Source: Tilletiopsis washingtonensis (taxonomy: Eukaryota > Basidiomycota > Exobasidiomycetes > Entylomatales). From it: a stretch of 64,000 nt of DNA. The stretch's first letter is position 1, and each line of letters starts with the position of its first letter. The notes under the pieces are model-generated. The model saw only the letters and a program-made list of their open reading frames with translations. It was not told where the DNA came from and did no database searches. Below are positions 1 through 10,789 of the stretch, in pieces. Location of the stretch: assembly GCF_003144115.1 (NCBI RefSeq), contig NW_020312012.1, forward strand, positions 528,286 through 592,285, given 5' to 3'. Both the position numbers and the translations under genes were made by a program.

Positions 1-66
1 CTAGGTCAAGGCCAGATGCCAGCCCACAGGTCCGTCGCTCACCACGTCATGTAGGTCTCGCAACAG

Positions 67-974
67 TGCAACTCTCTAGATTAGTGAGTCGCGAGATACA
101 GCTGTGTCCCGACGCGCACTGACGCATTCATTCCGCAGCATCGGGATCGGTACGTGCGCCCGATGCCCTTGTCTGGCTTGCCGCCGCTGACACGTGCCTC
201 TCTGCTTCAGTCGTCATGATCTGGGGGTGTGTGCTGCAAGGTGACCTGCACGTCGCCATGCTGACTCGAGCCTTCCATCAGCTCCTTCATGTGCGTTGAG
301 TCGATATCGCGAGCAGCGACACTTGTTGATCTCTGCGCCTCCATCTAGTCCTGCTCTCCACTATGGCTTCATCTGTCATCCGCATCTGCAGGCAGCGTAC
401 GCCGCCTTTATCACCGTCCTCTCCGTCATGGCCATGTACACGGTCGTCACGCCCAAGTACCGCACGCCAGCCTACCGTCCAACGCGCACCGCCGTCTTCG
501 TCAGCCTCGGCCTGAGCGCCGTGGTGCCAGTTGGGCACGGCTTGCACCTGTATGGGGTGCGTGGCTAGCAGCGATCCTGTACTTGCTCTCTCGCTGATCG
601 CTGCCTGCGCAGTTCGACCTCTTGGCCCGCACGATGGGCCTGCACTGGCTGATGTGCGTGCTGCCTTGCTGCTACGACACTCGAGCTGACCGCCTCTGCT
701 CAGCGCAAGCGGCGCCTTCTACATCGTCGGCGCGCTCCTGTACGCCTGCCGCGTGCCCGAGCGCTTCGCGCCCGGCCGCTTCGACTACCTCGGCGCCTCG
801 CACCAGATCTTCCACGTCTTCATCCTCCTCGCCGCGCTGGCGCACTTCGTGTGCCTGCGGCGCGCCCACGACTTCTGGAAGTCGGCCACGCTGCCCGGCC
901 TCGAGCGCTCGAGCCAGCAGGCCGTCTGCTATGCCCTCGACCACTTTGCCGACAAGGTCTTTGAGCGGCTCTGA
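67..974 (+). CDS. PAQR / adiponectin-receptor (Izh/hemolysin III) family membrane protein, 5' truncated by the window
   Basis: This is the C-terminal part of a seven-helix PAQR protein, the fungal Izh family linked to zinc, lipid and sterol homeostasis. Readable exons are 67-83, 139-149, 211-226, 282-290, 349-556, 613-653 and 704-974. Joined, they read through the family block CNSLDYIGIVVMIWGSF, then IPALHYGFICHPHLQ, several hydrophobic helices, and the terminal FDYLGASHQIFH block with the H-x3-H pair that binds the metal in this family. The protein ends in VFERL. Four consecutive exons are only 17, 11, 16 and 9 nt, yet they are needed to restore the family sequence, and most of their introns carry CTGAC branch sites. 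A further exon at about 16-29 (…ASPQ) may precede position 67, but its 37-nt intron lacks a clear branch site. The N-terminus lies outside the window. Family assignment is firm; the physiological ligand is not known from sequence. Confidence 0.85.
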
Positions 975-1072
975 CGATGACAATGAAATCCGCAGGCGTA
1001 GAACTACATGGGCAGGCGCGACACGTCGACGGGAAGATAAGCAGGCAGGGCAGAGGCACAGAGAGGAACGGA

Positions 1073-4000
1073 TCAAGCGGCAGCAGCCCGTCGCGAGCGT
1101 GTCGCGCCGGCGGTCTTGGGCCGCTTCGACGGCTGCTCAATCTCAGCATCGCCGTCGTCGTCTGAGGCAGAGGCAGCAGACGAGAGCGAGCCCTCGCGGT
1201 TCTCCTTGGCCGCCGCAGCCTTGCGCTGGCGCTTGAGCTCGTTGCGCTTGCGCACGGCGTCGCGCTTCTGCTGCTTGGCGCGCGCGCCGCGGCCCTCGGC
1301 GGCCTCGCCGTCCGTGTCGGGCTCCTCTTCCTCCTCGGAGCTGAGCGCCGACGCGGCATCCTCGTCGTCCGAGGCATCGCTGTTGCCTGCCTCGTCCTCG
1401 TCGTCGGAGGCGGCGTCTGCCTTGCGCTTGCGCTTGGGAGCGGACGCCTTGCTGACCCGTGCCTTCGGCGCCGCCTTGGGCCGGGCCACACGCTCCTTTG
1501 CACCTGCGGCGCGGCGCTGGAAGGAGACGGTCAGCATCAGTGCATGCTTCGCGCACGCGCGCCGAGTCCGCTCACCTTCGCTCCCGGCTGATGATTCTTG
1601 CGCTCTGTCAGCGCCAGAACGGTCGCCTCTGGAATGAAGACGCGCTCGTACACCTGCGTGAGGACCGTGCGTCAGCTTGCGTCGCCGACGACGGCGCCGA
1701 CCAGCTCACCTCTTTCTGCACCTCGCGGCTGGGCAGCGGCCGGAAGATGTCGGTGGGCAGGCGGGTCTTGCCCGGGTAGGTCTGGATCGTCCAGTTCTGG
1801 CTCGCGGCACGCAGCCGGATGTACAGCTGCGCGAGCTCGCTGAGCGTGTAGAGGTTGTCCGAGTGGGCCGACGTCTCGACATCGCGCACGCCCTTGAGCT
1901 TCGTGGCGAGGTGGTAGAGCAGGCCGACGTTCTCGGCATTGGCGAGAGCATCGAGATAGAAGTCGATGTACTTGCCCGAGTCCGACAGCTCCTCGACCGA
2001 GTCGCGTCCAAAGTCCGGGTGGTGCGCCAGCAGATGCAGGAAGCGCGTAAAGGGCAGCTCGAACAGCTTCATGCGCCACTCGCCGGGCATGTTGCGGTAC
2101 ATCGACTGCGCGTAGTTGACGACCATCTGGCGGTTCTCCTCATCCGGATCGTAGGCTGCGAGGAAGGGCGCGGCGTTGAAGCGCGGCGGCAGCACACGCT
2201 TGCGCAGGAAGAGGAGCAGCTTGTAGAGGAAAAGGGTGCGCACGTTGGAGCACTCGTCCTGCACCATTAGCGCGAGACTGACAAACTCGTGCTTGATGCA
2301 CTGCTCCAGCTTGTCGACGCGTGCCATCTTGAGGATGCAGATGCCGGCCTGCAGGCGCATGCGGCTCTTCGACGCCGGCGACGCACCGAGTGGCCGAGGC
2401 TCGCCGGACGTCAGCGTCGCGAAGAGCAGGCGAAAGACTGGCACAGCGACGTCCGTCACGCCGTCGGCGCTGGCGTACGCCATGCAACGCTTCGTGAGCA
2501 GGTCGAGGCTGAGGAGCTTGGAGCGCAGGCTCGTGCTCATGTCGTCGTCCTCCACCCACGAAGGCGCATCGTCTTCCTCTTCCGCGGCCACTGTCTCGTC
2601 GGCCGGCCAGGGCTTCTGCAGAATGCCCGTCAGGAGGTGGCGCACGATCGCATCGCCAACGTCGGCAGCCGCCTCCGGCGCATGTTTGACGATCTGGCCG
2701 AGTGCAGCGAGGTCGGCCACGAGGCGCTCGCCACTCGACGTGGGCAGCCGCTTCGTGAGCTCCTCGGCCAGCTGCTCGGCAGCGGTATGGGCCAGCTGCG
2801 CACCGCGCGCGTCGAGGGCAGTGGCGCCGGCCTTCTTGCCTTTGCTGAGAACGGAGATGAGGCGGCCCGCATACTTGGCCTCGTGCATCGTGCCCAAGCG
2901 GACGTAGCGCGAGAAGCGCTCGATGGCCTTGCGCTCCACCGGCATGGCGGCCGGCTCGTTGAGCGCGACCGCTGCGAGCGCGCGCAGGCTCTCCTTGGCG
3001 AGCGTGTGGTTCGACTCGGCACTGAGCGCCTTGACGAGCTCGGGCACGTGCGACGTCAGGATCTTGGGGCAGTTCTTCGCCACGGCACGCAGCAGGAACT
3101 CCGAGTCGCGGCGAGCAGCACTGAGCTCCGCCTCGCGAGCGCTTGTCGCCAGGATCGTGCCCTGCGTCTCGTCGCCGACGTCTCCAGCAGGCGTCATGCC
3201 AACGTCGCCGACGTCCTTACTGTCCTGCAGCTTACGGATGAGCGTCGGAATCGTCGAGCGGTTGACGATGAAGAGGCAGGCTGCGCGCAGCAGGTGCTCC
3301 ATCGTGTCCGCGACGCCGGCGTCCTTGTCGCGGATGCGCTGCAGCACGTCGGTCCGCGCCTTGATCAGGCCCTTGAGGTCCGTCGCCTCGTCGAAGCACA
3401 TGCGCAGCAGCTTGTAGGCGCGGTTGTCGTTCATCTTCGCGAACGCGTACAGGTCGACCTTGGTCTTCTGCGCATCGGCGAGCTGGCTCGCCATCTGATT
3501 GATCGAGTCAGTCAACTTGCGCTTCACCAAGTCCTCGTCATGGTCGATGATGCCGCCATTGTACGCCTCGCACGCCTGCACGAAGGCGACAAACTTCGTG
3601 CGCGCCTTCTGCAGGTTCGTCAGGCGAAGCAGCGCCTTGCGAGCCGAGTCGTCGAGCTGCGACATGACCAGCAGCAGGCGCCCGGCCCACTCGTCCTCGG
3701 ACGCGCCCACGGTAAGGCGCAGGAAGTGGCGGTCCAGTGCCGCAGCGACGTGCTGCATGATGTCCGGGTCCTTGCAATAGATGGCCTTGAGCACCTCGCG
3801 CGGGATCCACGAGAATTGCGAAGTGGCCTTCGGGTCGCGGCTGATCAGCTCGCCGCGCGCGAGCTTGTAGACGCGGCCGAGCGTGTCGAATGCCTGCGCG
3901 CGCACACCTGCCTTGCGGTCCTTGCAGCGCACCGCCGTCTCCTCCCAGACTCGCTTCTCGACGTGGTGCAGCGCCGTCTCGTAGTCCAGCGTGCCGAGCG

Positions 4001-5585
4001 TGTGCACCATGGCGGCGCGCACCTTGTCGTCTGGATCTCCGAGCTTCGCGAACACGACCTGATTGAGCTCCTCGCGCTGCTCGGGCCGCAGCACAGTGAG
4101 CAGCGGCCCGGCAGCCTCTGCCCACGAGATGCGAATCGTCGTGTGCCGGTCGTTGGCGCGGCCGAGCCACTCGCGCCACGTCGAGCTGTACTTGCGTGCC
4201 AGGTCGCTGCCCGTCTTCTCGGCAAACATCTGGCCGAGCGTCTTGGTGGCGATCTGGCGCACCATGAGATCTTCTGTGCGCAGCTCCTCCTCGAGCGCCG
4301 GTACCACGTTGAGCAGCAGTGCTGGCACCGCGCGGTTGATCTGGATCACGAGGCCGTGTGCCGTGCGCAGACCTTTCTCCCGCTCGACCTGCCCCTCCTC
4401 GGACGAGGCCGTGACGATGACCTCCGAGAAGTACTGCAAGACGCGCGTGAGCGGCGGCGAGGGCGCAAGCCGTGCTGAGACGTACCTGAGCAATATTCTT
4501 CTGCAGCCGATCCTTGGTCGCAGAGCAGACCTCTACAGCGAGCCGATGAGCGGCCGGGTTCGCTTTCTGACGACAGGCGGAGCGTCAGCAGCGTCCAGGC
4601 GACAGGCCGTGCGAGCACTCACCTCTGCCTTGGAGGTGAAGGCGGACAGCAGAATCTCGAGCACGTCCGACGGCAGCGACACACACTCGTCGATGAGCTG
4701 CACCAGAATGTCGGCCATGCAGATCTCGACGTTCTTGGTGATCTCCGGCCTGGCGGCAGGCGACGTCAGAGACAGCAAGAGCGGGCGCAGGGCTGACATG
4801 CTCACCGGATGAGATCGAAGAAGCCGCGGAAGACATCGGTGATCATCTCGTCGGCGCCCGGCAGGTCCGTCACGAGCGTGATGCTCTTGACGTTGCTCAG
4901 ATTCTCGAGCAGGTAGAAGCAGTCGGCGTAGTCGGCGCTGCCCGGCTTCGCCAGGCCGCCCTTCTGCGAGATCAGGCGGTCGATGAAGAAGGCGAAGATG
5001 TCCTGTGGCCGCGCGTGAGCACGCACTGCTGTAGGCTCGGGGATGCCGGCGAGGCACAGCAGCGTCCCTTCAGGCCTGGCTAGCCGATCGCCTCTCATCC
5101 GCCGACGTCGCAGCTACACCCGCGCCCGCTGCTGTCGCATGCCGCCCTCTTATGCAGCGCGACTCACCTTCAGCTCGCTCGCTGTGTACGGCGCCTTGGG
5201 CGCATACAGCCGCAACAAGTCCGCCAGGCAGCAGGCCGCGCTCGCCCGCACGGCGTCCGACTTGTGGTGGATGATGCCATTCGCGATCAGCTGCTTCGTG
5301 AGCGGATTGAGAGAGGCCGTGTCGATAAGCTCCTGCTCCATCTCCGACAGCTCCTTCTGCACCGCCTGGGAGGAGGAGCGGCTCGCGTCAGCAACGCTGC
5401 AGGAGTTGCGCGCAGCGGGGAGAGGCTGCGGGGGTGCATGCCAGCCCGCCCACGCCCGTAACTGCACCGCTCTCTTGTCTCACCTTGAGCTTCTTCAGCA
5501 GCGCATCGGTCGAGGCGCCCTTGGTGTAGAGCGGGCCTGTGTTCTGCAGGCGCATGCGGCTCGCCGTCGCCTGAGGGCGCACCAT
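1073..5585 (-). CDS. PDS5: Sister-chromatid cohesion protein Pds5
   Basis: Pds5 is the HEAT-repeat cohesin regulator that binds Scc1 and modulates loading, release and acetylation of cohesin on chromatin. Exons on the minus strand are 5585-5484, 5365-5168, 5002-4806, 4749-4623, 4566-4486, 4433-1710, 1653-1576 and 1516-1073, giving 1316 aa. The N-terminal 200 residues match the family closely: KGASTDALLKKLK, ASAACCLADLLRLYAPKAPY, YLLENLSNVKSITLV followed by TDLPGADEMITDVF, then LAVEVCSATKDRLQKNIAQY. The central 900 residues are helical repeat sequence encoded by one large exon. The last 150 residues are low-complexity, alternating acidic runs (SDDEDEAGNSDASDDED) and basic runs (KRKRK, RPKAAPKAR), as in other Pds5 tails that bind DNA. 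Introns are crowded at the 5' end, a pattern repeated in this genome. Start chosen as the first in-frame ATG before the conserved region. Confidence 0.93.
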
Positions 5586-5940
5586 GACGCGTCAGGCGGC
5601 CGGGCGCAGCGCCGGGGCGTGAGAGTGGTGCTGGTGGCGCGAGAGGCACGGATTGCCAGGCAAAGGAAGCAGTCTAGGCGTCGCTGCGAGCAGGCCGAGT
5701 ATGCAGGCAGTCCGAGAGGCTGGGCAGCGGCGGGAAGGGTGATGGTCGGGAGGCGGTGCGGCGGCGCTGCTGCGCGCGCGTCTCACGCGCTCGACGCGTC
5801 GCGCGCGAAATGACACAAGGCCGCGTGGGAACAGGCCGCGAGCCAGCCAGGTGGAGGGGGTGTGCCGCTCGCTGGTGCTCACTGCCGCACCAGCACTCGG
5901 CAGCATGTAGCACGCATGACATTCAGGGCGGCGGAATGCC
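5586..5940. other. PDS5 upstream region
   Basis: This 355-bp GC-rich stretch lies between the PDS5 start codon and the stop codon of the dephospho-CoA kinase gene, both on the minus strand. It must hold the PDS5 promoter and the 3' end of the kinase transcript. It contains alternating GCGCGCG runs near 5776-5812. No ORF here resembles a gene and no TATA-like element stands out. Confidence 0.5.
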
Positions 5941-6881
5941 TCACTCGTCCTTGCCGCTGTGTATGCGCCGCCGCTGGATGGCCTGCGCGTCGCTGGTGTC
6001 GGCGTCGTGCCGCCGGCGCTCGACGACGGCGCGATGCCGCCGGACGGCGAGCAGGCCAGCGAGCAGGCCCAGCGGCGGCGCCAGCCAGCAGATGAGCCAG
6101 GTGAGCGTGCCGAGCAGCGACGTCGTCTCGCGGCGCCACTCGTGCACCAGCTCCTGCACCTGCGAGCGCAGCGCCGGCGACGCACCGGCCCCCGAGCCCT
6201 GCGAGCCGGCGTCCGAGCCCTGCAGCGCCGACGAGTTGTCGAGGATCACGTCGGCGTATGGCAGCTTCGACGCCAGTGAGTGCTGCGCCGCCAGACGTGA
6301 GCGTGCGTCCTCCTCCGTCAGCCCGGCAGCGCCGTCGCGCGACAGCATCCGCGACAGCTGGTCCTCCGGCGAGCTGTGCGCGTGTGAGCGGAGCGTCGCC
6401 AGGCAGCTCGTGCTCACTCACCACCACACGATGACTGTCCGTGCGCACCATTTCCACAGGCCGGCCTCGACGAGCAGCGGCGCATCGACGACGACCAGGC
6501 GCTCGCCGGTGAGCCACATGCGCACCAGCGTCCACGCCATGCGCCGCCGGATGGCGCCGTGCGTGATGCGGTTGAGCGTGGCGCGCTTGGCGTCGTCGCC
6601 GAACGCGATGCGCCCCAGCGCCGGGCGGTCCAGCTCGCCGTTTGGCGTCAGGATCCCGTTGCCGAACGCCTTGACGAGCGCCTTGAGCGTGCCCGACGAG
6701 TCAGAGGGCGCCACGACGGCGCGCGCCAGCTTGTCCAGGTCGACCAGCGGCACCGAGGCGTTCTGCAGGAGCGTCGAGACCGTCGACTTGCCTGTGGCAC
6801 AGCTCAGCTCGGGCACCGGCAGTACATCCTGGCGCGCTCCTCACCCGAGGCGATGCCGCCGCTCAGGCCGACGATGATCAT
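5941..6881 (-). CDS. CAB5: Dephospho-CoA kinase with a C-terminal membrane segment
   Basis: The enzyme phosphorylates the ribose 3'-hydroxyl of dephospho-CoA, the last step of coenzyme A synthesis. Minus-strand exons are 6881-6845, 6791-6422 and 6373-5941, giving 279 aa. The P-loop (GLSGGIASGKST, residues 5-16) is built across the first splice junction, which confirms the short 37-nt first exon. LVDLDKLARAVVAP, the ITHGAIRRRM region and VVVDAPLLVEAGLWKW are standard CoaE-family motifs, followed by the lid region SPEDQLSRMLSRDG. After the kinase fold there is a hydrophobic stretch (LLGTLTWLICWLAPPLGLL) and a basic tail, suggesting a membrane anchor. Yeast Cab5 is reported on lipid particles and mitochondrial outer membrane, so an anchor is plausible but inferred here. 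The symbol is by analogy with yeast. Confidence 0.9.
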
Positions 6882-7956
6882 GGCGGAGGAGGAGCTGGTC
6901 GAGAGGGTGGAGCAGCCGGGCCGGGACTCGGCGAGCCGCTGTGTGGGGTGAGCCTGCTGCTGCGCCGTGATGCACGTGACAGCTCCTCCTCTCCCCGGCC
7001 CTGCTCAAGCTCCTCACCAGCCTGCCTCCGCCGGCGAGGCTTCCTCTGCCCAGCTGAATGGTTCAATATTCTCGCATCACTCCGTTCTATTCTCGATTGC
7101 TGCATCTTTGGCGCATGCTGCCTCTGCAGCAGTGCGGCACAGGGCATCAAACACATCAAGCTCAAACTTCCGCTGCTTCGACGCCAGCATCCTTCGCCTG
7201 CAGCGTGTGGCTGCGAAATGATTGGCGGGCCGCCAAAGCGGCGATCATGCGTCAGATCTCGGCTGAGCCAGCTCGAGCAGCGAGTGCGTCGGCAGGGGCA
7301 GAGAGGCACGCTGCGCTTGCTTCGGCGGCACCGCAGCCGGCGTGCGGTGCGGCTGCAGCAGGCGCGCGCATACGAGCCGGCAGCAGAGGCAGCACGTCGG
7401 ACGGAGCCGCGCCGCGCCGCCGGCTCACCCGTCAAAGGTCAAGCTTCGCGAGCTCGCAGCATGCAGATCTCGCCGGCCCGCACCCAAGAAGCTGCCACGT
7501 CTTCCATCGTCCGGCCGCGAATATACGGGCAGCCATAATTCCGCACTGACGCACGCCGGGCCCAGCGCTGCGACCGCCAGCGGCCCTACACGCGACATCA
7601 AGACGCAGCAGAGGCGCACGCCCGACGTTCTCTCCAGAACACCGCACACCCTGGGGCCCGCGTCCGACGGCGCTGCATCTGCCACAACGCTTTCGACGTG
7701 CACCTGCTGCGGCCGCTCGAGCCCAGCGCCTCAGCATGCAGGGTGCAGTAGCTGTCACACCAGGGCAGCAGCGCTGCACTCCGGTGACGGCCGGCGCTCC
7801 CGGCTGAGCCGCCGGCGCAGCGAGAGCAAAGCTTGATCCTCACCGGCGCACCTCGCCGATCACTGGCGAGCGCTTGGCCCAGTGCAGGCCGAGAGGACCT
7901 CACTCTCGCTCTTTGTCCACGCTCTCCCCCCTCGTCATTCATTCCCTTTCGGCAGC
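6882..7956. other. Divergent intergenic region between dephospho-CoA kinase and arylsulfotransferase genes
   Basis: This is a 1.07-kb spacer between two divergently transcribed genes and should contain both promoters. Open frames here (for example around 6948-7538 and 7342-7836) have alanine/arginine/serine-rich translations with no recognisable domain and are taken as chance frames. A less GC-rich patch near 7050-7180 may mark the core of the spacer. Nothing else can be supported. Confidence 0.5.
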
Positions 7957-10063
7957 ATGCTGTCGCATCTCGCCCTCCTCGGCGCGCTCGCGGCCGCCTC
8001 CGTCAGCTCGGTTCGCGCCGACACGCTGCCATATGTTACCGAGCCAAACCTGCCGCCGCTGCCATACAACATCAGCTACACGGCGCCGAATGCCCGTCTC
8101 TCGGACGGCTATGTGTTCATTGCGCCCCACGGCGGCAGCCCGGTGGGGCTGTACATCATGGACTCGCGGACGCAGTCGGCCGTGTACATCGCACAGCCGG
8201 AGCGCGTCATGAACGCCAGCACAGGCGCCTTCGACTGGCGGCCACAGACGCTGCAGGGCCGCACCGTGATGACCTGGTGGGACGGGTATGTGTCCGGGAG
8301 TGGCTACGGGTCGGGTCAGGTGCACATGATGGACCAGGGCTTCAGCGAGGTCGCCACGCTGGGCCGGGTGAACACCAGTGACCTGCACGAGGTGAGTAAC
8401 ACCGCGTGGTGCCACACCACCGCCTTTGCTGAAAGAGAACTCGACAGTCCCGGCTGACAGGGGCGAACAACACCATGCTGGTTACGCACTACCAAGAGCG
8501 CCCCCAGGATCTGAGCTCGCGGTCACCAGGCACCGCCAGCGGCAGCATTCTCGACGGCTGCTTCGAGGAGGTGTCTGTGCCGGAGGGCACGCAGCTCTTC
8601 TACTGGTGCATGCTGGAGCACGGCTACGGAATTGCAGACGTGAGCACTGGCCAGAGATGACTCTGTGGGCGAGGCTGATACCGACGCAGTCCTACGTCGA
8701 CCCTGTGCTGCTTCCTGCCCCGGTGTCGTCGAACAGCAGTACGTCAAACAGCACTGCGACTTCGAGCAGCACTATGGTCTCGAGCAACAGCACCGCGCTG
8801 AGCGTAGCCTCGCGCACAAGCAGCGCCACAGCGAGGGGATCGTCGAGCTCCTCGAGCAGCAGCATGCTGCGGAAGCGGCACACACTCAACTCTTCGGCCT
8901 CTAGCGCAGCAGCCGCATCTGCGACCGTGTCACCGTCCGCTTCAGGCTCAACAAGTGGTGGTACAGGCTCGACCTTGCCTTACGACTACGCGCACGTCAA
9001 CTCGGTCGTGAAGGACAGCGCAGGCAACTACCTGCTGAGCGTGCGCCACCTGTGCGCCCTGCTGTACGTCGATGGCCAGACGAAGGCGGTGCTGTGGCAG
9101 CTGGGCGGCAAGCGCAGCACCTTCACCGGCGACGGCACCTCCTTCTGCTGGCAGCACGATGCGCAGTGGGTCGGCGAGACGAGCTGGTCCGCGCAGCAGA
9201 CGCTGGAGGCCAGCAACGGCGGCAAGCGGCAGCTTAGTCTCTTCGACAACGCTTCGAACGGCTTCGCCAAGAACGCAACGCAGTCGCGCGGCATGCTCAT
9301 CGAGCTCGACTTTGCCGCCAAGAGTGCCAGCATGCGGGCGGAATACTCGACGCCCGGGGGCTGCTCGGACCTGCTCAGTGACAGCCAGGGCAGCATGCAG
9401 TTTCTCAACGAGGACTCGCCGGCCAGCAGCAGCGGCAACGTGCTCGTTGGCTACGGCAGCAAGCCGGTGTTCGCCGAGTACGACGTCAATGGCACGGCGC
9501 TGCAGTCGGTCTGGTTTGGCTACAACGAGACGCAGGTGAGCAGGGCTGGCTGCTCGACTGCTGCTGGATCTGGCTGACACGGCTAGCAGAGCTACCGCGT
9601 GTACAAAGTGCAGACGACGGCCCTCACGCTCCACCCAGAGACGGCGCCAGCGGTGGCCATCCTGAACGGCACGCTCTTCGTCTCCTGGAACGGCGCCACC
9701 GAGGTGACCACCTGGCGGATCCGCCAGGGCTCAAATGCGACCGACGTGTCGAAGCGCGGCTTCGAGACGATCATCCCGCTCGGCAACGGCACACAGACGC
9801 TCTTCGTCGAGGCGCTCAATGCCGACGGCACGTTCTTGGCACGCTCGGAGAACATGACGCCCCAGGGCGGCCGGCTCGGAGGCGCAATTAAGGGCGTCAC
9901 GCCTGCAGCTGCTGTCGCGACGCACAGCCCGAGTGCGACACCTCGAGCGGGAAACACCTCGACGCAGCGGCCGTCCGGCGCAGCTGCACTTGCGCTCCCG
10001 GCGTCGGTGGCTAGCGCAGTCGGAGCGGCTCTACTGCTCGGCGTCGGCTTGGCTCTGCTTTGA
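7957..10063 (+). CDS. Secreted, probably GPI-anchored arylsulfotransferase-family (ASST) protein
   Basis: This resembles the fungal arylsulfotransferase family (Arylsulfotran_2 type), a beta-propeller related to bacterial aryl-sulfate sulfotransferases. No fungal substrate is established. Exons are 7957-8391, 8448-8639, 8690-9535 and 9590-10063, giving 648 aa. A signal peptide is clear (MLSHLALLGALAAASVSSVRA). Family-like blocks include LSDGYVFIAPHGGSPVGLYI, WDGYVSGSGYGSG, DLHE before the first intron, and YDYAHVNSVVKD. A serine/threonine-rich linker of about 80 residues (near residues 220-310) interrupts the domain and would be heavily O-glycosylated. Many N-x-S/T sites are present. The C-terminus has a hydrophobic tail (ALPASVASAVGAALLLGVGL) without a charged end, the typical GPI-attachment signal. 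Catalytic activity is uncertain; cell-surface location is well supported. Confidence 0.8.
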
Positions 10064-10789
10064 GCGGGTTGGGCTCTCATTCGCATGCCCGCTAGCCTCA
10101 TACCTCACGACTATGGCCTCTCATCGTTCCTCTAGACCGCACACATCATCCTCGCTGCCCCTTGCTCGCACTGCGCCTTGCATCCGCCCATGCCAAACCT
10201 GCCTCGCTGCGACATCGCACGGCCTAATACCATCATGCTTACTGCACTTGCTGCCGGTGACTTGTAGTCCGGTGTGTGGTGGTAGCTCGCCGCTGACTCG
10301 ACGCTGCTGCGCCGCGGCGTCGAGCCGCGGCTGGCCGGCCGGACCGCACGGCGGCGGCGCGCGCGCGACGCCGCGCGGCAAAGGGGCGGCCGACGCCGAG
10401 GCTCCTTGCTGGCAAATTGCCATCAGCCGTCCTTCCCGCCGACGACGACCATCGCACCTTCGCCCCTCACCTCTGCTCCATCTGCTGGCTCGCGCAGCGC
10501 TCATAAGCTCACGCTTGCGCTGCATCTTTGCTGCACCGCCGTCCGAGCTCTACGCCCCTCTGCGCTGCTCCAGCTGCCTCGGCCGTGCAGATCCGCGTTG
10601 CCCGCTGCCCGCGCCTGCGACCGCGGCCTCTTGCCCGCCTGCGCCGCTGCACGCCCTCGTGACGCGCGCCTCGCCTCGCCTGCTCCACATCCGCCGTTGA
10701 GTCATCGGCTCGGCCGCGTCGCCGGAGCCGCCGCTGACCCGAGCCCGGCTTGCCGCTGCTCCCACCTGCAGCCAGCCGTCCGTGCAGCG
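10064..10789. other. Upstream region of the alanine aminotransferase gene
   Basis: This 726-bp interval holds the 3' end of the ASST gene and the promoter and leader of the aminotransferase gene, both on the plus strand. From about 10430 the plus strand becomes C/T-rich (for example TTCGCCCCTCACCTCTGCTCC), as seen before several genes here and typical of fungal leaders. No separate gene is supported. Confidence 0.5.

Noticed and set aside
2289-4478. 729-codon plus-strand open frame
   Set aside because: It is exactly antisense to the large PDS5 exon. Its translation is Arg/Leu/Val/His-rich with no family, a known shadow effect in GC-rich genes.
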